Shown here one piece after another: positions 58,342 through 64,000 of a stretch of 64,000 nt of DNA. Source of the stretch: Brevipalpus yothersi (Eukaryota > Arthropoda > Arachnida > Trombidiformes > Tenuipalpidae); NCBI GenBank assembly GCA_003956705.1, contig QZCP01000083.1, positions 60,465 through 124,464 of the forward strand, in the 5' to 3' direction. The first letter of the stretch is position 1. Each line of letters opens with the position of its first letter. The notes under the pieces are model-generated. The model had not been told where the DNA came from. It was given only the letters and a program-made list of their open reading frames with translations, and did no database searches. The translations under genes were made by a program, and so were the position numbers.

Positions 58342-61300
58342 ATGTTCCCGTTCAAGAGAAAGCTTTACTATGATTATGATCAATTCATCATAGCAAACAA
58401 TTTAATATGTCCAATATGTTCGGAAACATATGACCGAATTGTTTACTTGCCGAAGGGTTAGGACTAAAAAGACAAAAAACCCAAAAAGCCTAAAAAGCCC
58501 AACAAAGTCGTTTATCCGTAAAATGGGCTAGAAAGACCCGGTTTTCTTAGATTTGAGCCTGGATTGTAGAAACAAACAAATTTTCACGAAAGAAAATTCA
58601 TTTCATGGTACAATTAGGCAAAAATTTTGCAACGAACTCGACCTAACATAGCCAATGCAGTTCTAAGCTAAACCCCAAAAAATCTAGATGGCGCTGTGTT
58701 TATACAGAGGGCGCTAGTATCGAATAGGCTGCCTAGTATATAAGGTTGCAGCCTATTTAGTGAGCCATCCGCTTGGTGACGCTACTTTCTACGTAAATAT
58801 ATGATTGTCAAGCAGCGCCCTCAACAAAGACAGCGCCCTCTCGTTTGTTTTGGTTTTTTGGGCTTTTTGGGCTAAGTTTGTCTTAATAGTCTCAACCTTG
58901 CCGAAGCTATTGAGCTGCTGCCATACCATTTGTATTAAGTGTCTTGAAGGTATTTGTACTCTATCTGAGTTTCCTCCCGAACGTTCCTTCTCTTGTCCAA
59001 TATGTCGAAGAGAAATAGATATTCCGACGGAAGGTGTAACAAAGTTTCAAACTAATCTATATCTCAATAGTGTTCTAGATTTAAATGACAATGGTGAAGA
59101 TGTACCAGTATGTCCGAAACATCTGCACGAGGAATTACAGTATTGTGAACCATGTGATACCTTGTTTTGTGATTCGTGCGATGGGAAATCACATTGTCAA
59201 AACAATTTACTGAGGCCTGAGCATTCTGTGAGCTTTTATTTTTTTTATTGTGAATTTTCTCTCACATTAGTAGTTTTTTGTTGAACTTTTTCAACTAATG
59301 ACACCTGATTGATTTTTCCCGTTTCCCAGACTCGATCTTTTTCTCTGGCAATGAAACGAAAATTGGAAACTTTAACTGATGATACAGACAAATGGATGTC
59401 TGAACTGGATGATGCTGATAAAAGACTGGCTTTTGTGAAGGAAAAAATAAAAAAGAAAAGTGATGAGATTTTGAAGGAAAGCGATATTTTTCTCACCAAA
59501 ATTAAAAGTCTTTGTTTGTCTCTCTTGGATAAACGGCGCCAAGAAATTTCGATCTTAGTTTCGACAATTCGAGAGGAGAAGCTTAAAAATTTACGGGATC
59601 AGAGACGATGGATTGTGAATGAGAAAGCAAAAGTCACAGATAGGTTCAAGAGATTCAATCCAGAAGGAAATGTAAGTGAAGTGAAGAAAAAAACAGACGA
59701 CCTCCACAAGAGAGTAAATTGGAAGAAAGATTGTCTGATTCCAAAAGAAAATTGTTCTCTACGTTGTGCAGACAACAAAGAGTTAGCTGAAACGATTCAA
59801 AAAGCAATCGAAGGCTACAGTCCTTTTCGAACGAGCCAAACAATACCTTCTCTTTGTGAAGCCAAAATTGGCAAATGTTTTGCTCGGATGCGTACCTCAG
59901 TGACTATAGTCACTAAAGACTTTACCGGTAATAAGTACTATGGAGTGATCTAGATTCCATTTGTGCAATTATATCAGGCCCCAAAAATGATACAGAGACT
60001 TTCCAGTTAGAGATTCGAGACGGAGGGAATGGGAATTATGAAACACAATTTGTCATGTTAAAACCTGGTACTTATCGCTTAGAAGTGTTCATTTTCGATT
60101 GTCCTATCAAAGATCACCCCATAGAAATTGAAGTGAGTAATTATGAAAATTCCATTTATAGCAATGACATCAGCAACATACAAGGAAGAGGGACTTTCGC
60201 AAACACGAAATGTGTGAAATCAACTGTCAACCGGAAGGAGGTCAGGATTGGTCCACATGAGTGGACTTTGGGAACAGAATCTGTTATATGTCTCAAACCA
60301 CTATTCTGCCAACTTCTTGAGGCACCAAAAATTGAATGTGCTTCCTATCTTGACTATTCTGAAACCGCTTGGATGTGTGGAGGTAACTCCTTTTGGAAAT
60401 TTAGTCCGGATAAAGAAAAGAATGAGAGAATCTCGAAAACATTTTCTCTCCCGGGTAATCTTAGTTGTATTGCATTGGTTTCCAGTCATGACCTCTCATC
60501 TAGATGCAGCGATGTTGAGAGCACTGGTCTCGAATCGCGTTCTACTACCTGCTTCATCAAGGAGGATATTTCATTAAATGAAGGCCAATCAGCAGTAACA
60601 TTCAGATACACAATCGAAAATTTCAGTCAAATGATCAAACCCGCTCTCAGCCCTCCTGTCTATGCTCGAAATTTACCATGGTAAGTGTAATATACTCTCT
60701 CTTGCTTGTTCTTTAAGAAAAAATCACGGAGAAAAATGGTTGCACAATATTTGAATGTTTTCCTCTATTATTCCAAACTGCTTGCTTATCTTGATTGAAA
60801 TCAGGCGAATAAAGATATACTTATCGAAAACAAGGTCACCCAAGACATTAGGTGTAAATCTCCAATGCGATGGTTGCTCTGAGTGCTCAACTTGGTCATG
60901 TAAAGCTGAGGTTGAATTCAAATTGATTCACCAGAATGGTGGTGAGCCATTGACTAGCAAAATTGAAAATGTATTCAAACACGATTCTCAAACTTGGGGA
61001 TGTGAAAAGTTTGCAAATTGGAATGATATATTGGACCCAGAAAAAGGTTATATCAAAGGTGATTCAATTATTTTGGAAGTTTGTATATCTGCAGATATAC
61101 CACAGGGAATCAGGTAAGTATTCACAAATTTCATGACCATTTTGAATCTCCAATAACGTGATACAAACATAACAATTCTCATCGATTCTCCTTCATATCA
61201 TTATTTCAAGAATAAAAGTGAGGATTCCATTAAGTACATTGGATACATCCCTCTTGAGAAGGAAGGTTTGACAATTTTTTTCCTTGTTTTGGTGCGAGAT

Positions 61301-62435
61301 GAAATCACTTGATCAAATCCCTTTTTGTTTTTCAACTCTGAAGGCATAGCTTTCTCCTTCCTAAAACAGAGTAGATTCAATTAATTTTGATCATTTTTTC
61401 TCTCTAGCTTCCACGAGCGCTTCGCTTTTCACCAGCTTTCCACTTCCTTCCGGAGCCAGTGTAGCCCTTCGAACCGTATGGCTTGGTACTGAAGATGGTA
61501 CCACTCACATTCTCTCTGCTGAGGAACAGAGTGTATACAGCTCTATCAAGATCGAGCTTTCTGATCCTATAGTCCAGATAATTCATTTCAAAGACAAAGT
61601 TTTCGTCGGTCTAGCAAATGGTGAATGTTGCGTCTTCATCAAATCGCAAGAAAATCTATGCTGGAACTTTTCAGAGTATTTTGTTGTAGACATAAGTGTT
61701 CCAAATTCGAAAAAAAGAGACACCTCTTGCACTGATGAACCAGCATCAACGACATCACTAACTGTTGGAAGTTTGAAGGATCCGATGACATCAGAAGGTA
61801 GATCATCGAGTGCTCAACGAAACTTCACCATTAGTTGTATGGAGGCCATCGAAACCTCTATCTGGTTTGCTTCTCAAGAATCGATCTATATTCTTGATTG
61901 TGAAAGTTTGGAAATCGTCTCACAATTGAAAGTGAACGACAGTAAGGCTCAAATAGACAAATTAACTGCGGCAGAGAATGGCGTCTGGTGTAGCTATCAT
62001 TCTCCATCAGATCAAATGATTCAGCTCTTCTCAGCCACTGAGCCCTACGATAGGGTTCTATCAATCGACATTCGATCTGACCTCAGGAAGATGTTGATGC
62101 CATTGTTGGCTGACTCTGAACTCTATTCTATTGCGAGGGTTACAGCATTGAAAGCAAGTAATGGCCATCTTTGGGTAGGAACAGCAGCTGGTATGGTCTT
62201 ATGCATTCCCTTTAAATTCACTTCCACTCCAGCCAAATCGAAATGCGAAGTGTCGCAAGCTCAGCTTTCCCTCCATGGATTTGGAGGGGCGGTAAAATTC
62301 TTTCTACAGCTCAAAGATGGAATGATTAGTGGAGGTCAAGGCTATAGAGACCTTATGATTGATCCAGATTCTGGAACGAATTGTCTCTTTGACCAGCATT
62401 ATTCGCATATCATTGCATGGGCAGATGAGGAATAA
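58342..62435 (+). CDS. Copy 2 of the RING-B-box-filamin-JIP-propeller family, with a USP7-type MATH domain inserted; possibly a pseudogene
   Basis: My model has exons 58342-58456, 58890-59227, 59330-59927, 59978-60680, 60805-61113 and 61418-62435 (about 1,026 residues). It starts MFPFKRKLYY, has RING ligands CPIC ... CCHTICIKC ... CPIC, a B-box (CPKHLHEELQYC), a coiled coil, a filamin-like domain (IRDGGNGNYETQF) and the first propeller strands (ETAWMCGGNSFW, GNLSCIAL). Instead of the linker of copy 1 it has FRYTIENFSQM, SPPVYARNLPWRIKIYL, TWSCKAEVEFKLI and FANWNDILDPEKGYI, clearly the USP7 MATH/TRAF domain. The propeller then resumes (TVWLGTEDGTTHI to MISGGQGYRD). Doubts: a 441-bp transposon sits in the RING exon; around 59928-59977 there is either a frameshift with a TAG or a 50-bp intron; and the acceptor before 61418 is uncertain (61407 is the better pyrimidine-rich site but off phase). 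Confidence 0.65.
58446..58455. repeat. Left target-site duplication
   Basis: CTTGCCGAAG, coding for part of LPK in the RING of copy 2; identical to 58897-58906. Confidence 0.9.
58456..58896. mobile_element. Non-autonomous DNA transposon (MITE), 441 bp
   Basis: The element is flanked by a perfect 10-bp direct repeat, CTTGCCGAAG, at 58446-58455 and 58897-58906. Its ends form imperfect inverted repeats: left GTTAGGACTAAAAAGACAAA, right (complement) GTTGAGACTATTAAGACAAA, followed on both sides by CCCAAAAAGCC-type sequence. The interior has no transposase frame; it contains GGCGCT/AGCGCC motifs (GAGGGCGCT near 58706, AGCGCCCTC near 58815 and 58835). Removing the element and one flank restores the RING frame exactly (LPKLLS). 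A 9-10 bp duplication would suit a Mutator-like (MULE) family, but I cannot assign it. Confidence 0.88.
58897..58906. repeat. Right target-site duplication
   Basis: CTTGCCGAAG, identical to 58446-58455; it continues into CTATTGAGC, the original coding sequence. Confidence 0.9.
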
Positions 62436-63144
62436 ATACACAATTGTCTCGATTATTTTCCAAAGTGAGAATAGAAATCATTAAACTCAATCAACTGAGT
62501 GCTAGCCTATTTTCGAACATCTCCCTTTCAGTTCTCTAAGTTATTAGTTGTTTCGGGTTCGGCATTTTGAACTACATTCAACAACTTGAGCAATATTCTA
62601 ATAAATGGAAAAAGGGAAAAATCACCTAAGAATGTGCAAACTGGGCTCACAAAGCTAGATGAAGGATGAATTTGGATTGATTTCTCAGTTTTCCCTATCG
62701 TTTTGATGAAATACTTGTATTTTAGAATGGATGAATGTCATCGAACAAAATGACGAGAAAATTCTCAATTCAACTCAGGAATAGTGATATATGATGTTTT
62801 GAATAATCAAAACGCAAGTTTTTTCAGAAAACAATCGCCCTTGAATCTACATATGTCAGCATCCTTCCAGTGTCAGCCTTCAGCTATACAAACTGAGAAG
62901 CCAAATCAAGGCGTGACAAAAAGATGAGACTTTAATTTCATGAGTTTTTCTTGGATATTTAAAACACGCGTTTGAAAAAACGCCAATATGTAGAGAGTGC
63001 GTTTACCTTGTATTAAAAAAGCCAAATGTTTTCGATTTCCGCGTATCTTCTCTGCATCAGACTCCACTTATTGTGATTGAAATCATCGTTCGGTTGATCT
63101 TGTTGTTTGATTGTGTCAATATCAGTTTAAAACCGTGGTGAGAA
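62436..63144. promoter_or_regulatory. Intergenic region between copies 2 and 3
   Basis: The first part is the 3' region of copy 2, with no clear AATAAA. From 62981 onward it is the duplicated 5' block also found before copy 2. No other gene was seen. Confidence 0.6.
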
Positions 63145-63824
63145 ATGTTCGAATTCAAGAAAAAGATCTCCTTTGATTGTGATGAGTTGATCAAAACAGA
63201 TTTGACATGTCCAATCTGTTCTGAAACATATGACCGATCTCATCGCTTGCCAAAGCTATTAAGTCGTTGTCACACCATTTGCATCAAGTGCCTTGAAGGT
63301 ATTTGTGCTCAATTCGATTCTAATTCAAAGCGTTCTTTTCCTTGTCCAATATGTCGTCGAGATATAAATATTCCGAAAGGAGGTGCATCAGCATTTCAAA
63401 CTGATCCTTATCTCAATCGTGTCCTCAATCGAATAGACAGTTGTGAAGTTACACCACAATGTCCCAAGCATCCGCTCGAAGAATTAAGGTATTGTGAACC
63501 TTGTAAAGCCATGTTTTGTGATTCGTGTGGTGATAAATCGCACTGTAATGACAATTTACCCAAGCCTGAGCATTCTGTGAGTACAATATTTTTATTGTAA
63601 ATTTTCTCTCAACTTTTTTGTTGAATTTTTTCGATTGATGGCACTCCTCTCTTCTCTTTCCTGCTTTCTAGACTCGACGTTTTTTTACAGTAATGAAACG
63701 AAAATCGGAAACTTTAACCAGTGAGACAGACAAATGGATATCTGAATTGGATGATGCAGATAGAAGACTGACCTTTATAGAAGAAAAACTCAAAGAAAAG
63801 TGCAATGCAACTTATTGCAATTAA
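63145..63824 (+). CDS. Copy 3 of the array: RING-B-box protein truncated in the coiled coil
   Basis: Two exons (63145-63576 and 63672-63824) join in phase 0 into 194 residues. The RING (CPICSETYDR, SRCHTICIKC, FPCPICRRDI) and B-box (CPKHPLEELRYC, MFCDSCGDKSHC) are intact and closely related to copy 2. The second exon opens TRRFFTVMKRKSETL and runs 43-44 residues in parallel with copy 2. Homology then stops at about 63800, and the frame ends after six unrelated residues (NATYCN). The filamin and propeller parts are absent from the remaining 176 bp. Either the gene is a short RING-B-box protein, or an insertion or deletion has cut it, with the rest beyond the window. Confidence 0.75.
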
Positions 63825-64000
63825 TTTTTCAACATCGAACATTGAATACATTTATTTAACTTGGGAAGATTGAACTGACTTCCTCGCTGTCTCGGAGGCA
63901 AGTAACTCATTTCTTTTTGGATCTCTCTCTCTCTCTCTGACAGTCTCTCTCTGTAGCCCACGATCTTTGGGCTGGAGTGTTTATGACACATTACTGCAAC
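63825..64000. other. Window edge after copy 3
   Basis: AT-rich sequence with a short TC array at about 63923-63940 and further CTCTCT near 63944. No homology to copies 1 or 2 was seen here, so the duplicated block ends near 63800 or is interrupted. Confidence 0.5.

Noticed and set aside
58805..59284. ATG at 58805 as the start of copy 2
   Set aside because: The first 30 or so codons lie inside the transposon. The true family start (MFPF..., like MFEF... of copy 3) is at 58342, left of the element.
1..64000. CRISPR arrays, bacterial operons, ribosome-binding sites, attachment sites and rRNA
   Set aside because: None was seen; spliced genes and a polymerase III tRNA show this is eukaryotic nuclear DNA. 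No retroviral or other viral gene was recognised either.

Overview
The window is nuclear DNA of an arthropod. It is AT-rich, most protein-coding genes are split by short GT-AG introns (about 50-120 bp, a few longer), and the gene content is animal: a CLIP-domain serine protease, a chitin deacetylase with chitin-binding and LDLa domains, sarcoglycan, E2F, L(3)mbt and DHX16. CLIP proteases plus a cuticle-type chitin deacetylase point to arthropods. The compact genes, the RNA polymerase III tRNA gene and the many (TC)n/(GA)n arrays would fit a mite, but the species is not proven from the sequence.

Layout, left to right: (1) 0-2.7 kb, the 3' half of an M1 aminopeptidase, whose upstream intron carries a tandem 218-bp duplication. 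(2) 3.85-4.54 kb, a four-exon Ly6/three-finger GPI-type protein. (3) 5.0-6.7 kb (-), an E2F4/5-type factor, divergent from (4) 7.7-8.7 kb, eIF4E. (5) 9.3-10.0 kb (-), an unrecognised Ser-rich ORF. (6) 12.1-13.2 kb, L-serine/threonine dehydratase. (7) 13.2-22.0 kb, a gene-poor stretch with long TC/GA microsatellites. (8) 22.0-23.9 kb, delta/gamma-type sarcoglycan. (9) 26.8-29.4 kb, an intronless DHX16/Prp2 helicase. (10) 31.2-34.6 kb, a cationic amino acid transporter with two candidate alternative last exons. (11) 35.0-36.2 kb (-), a CLIP serine protease. (12) 38.3-40.7 kb, a chitin deacetylase homologue lacking both metal-binding histidines of its active-site motif. (13) 41.4 kb, tRNA-Gly(GCC). 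(14) 42.9-45.6 kb, GMP synthetase. (15) 47.4-50.5 kb, an L(3)mbt-like protein. (16) 50.8-52.1 kb, a LAP1-like torsin cofactor with an unusual N-terminal half, whose coding end overlaps that of (17) 52.1-53.8 kb (-), the primase large subunit PRIM2. Two E2F-type sites lie just upstream of PRIM2.

The most unusual region is 55-64 kb. It is a tandem array of three related genes on the + strand that begin as TRIM-like proteins (RING, B-box, coiled coil, filamin-like domain) and then continue into a beta-propeller that I recognise as the C-terminal domain of the JIP3/JIP4 (SPAG9/Sunday driver) transport adaptors. Copy 1 is intact (945 aa in my model). In copy 2 a complete USP7-type MATH/TRAF domain is inserted in the low-complexity loop of the propeller, and its RING exon is interrupted by a 441-bp transposon with a 10-bp target duplication. 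That transposon appears able to be spliced out in frame, so it may have become an intron. Copy 3 has the RING and B-box but stops early in the coiled coil. I know of no described family with this domain combination; it looks like an evolving ubiquitin-ligase-like family.

All exon models below were built by hand from splice signals, reading-frame continuity and remembered family sequences; none has transcript support.
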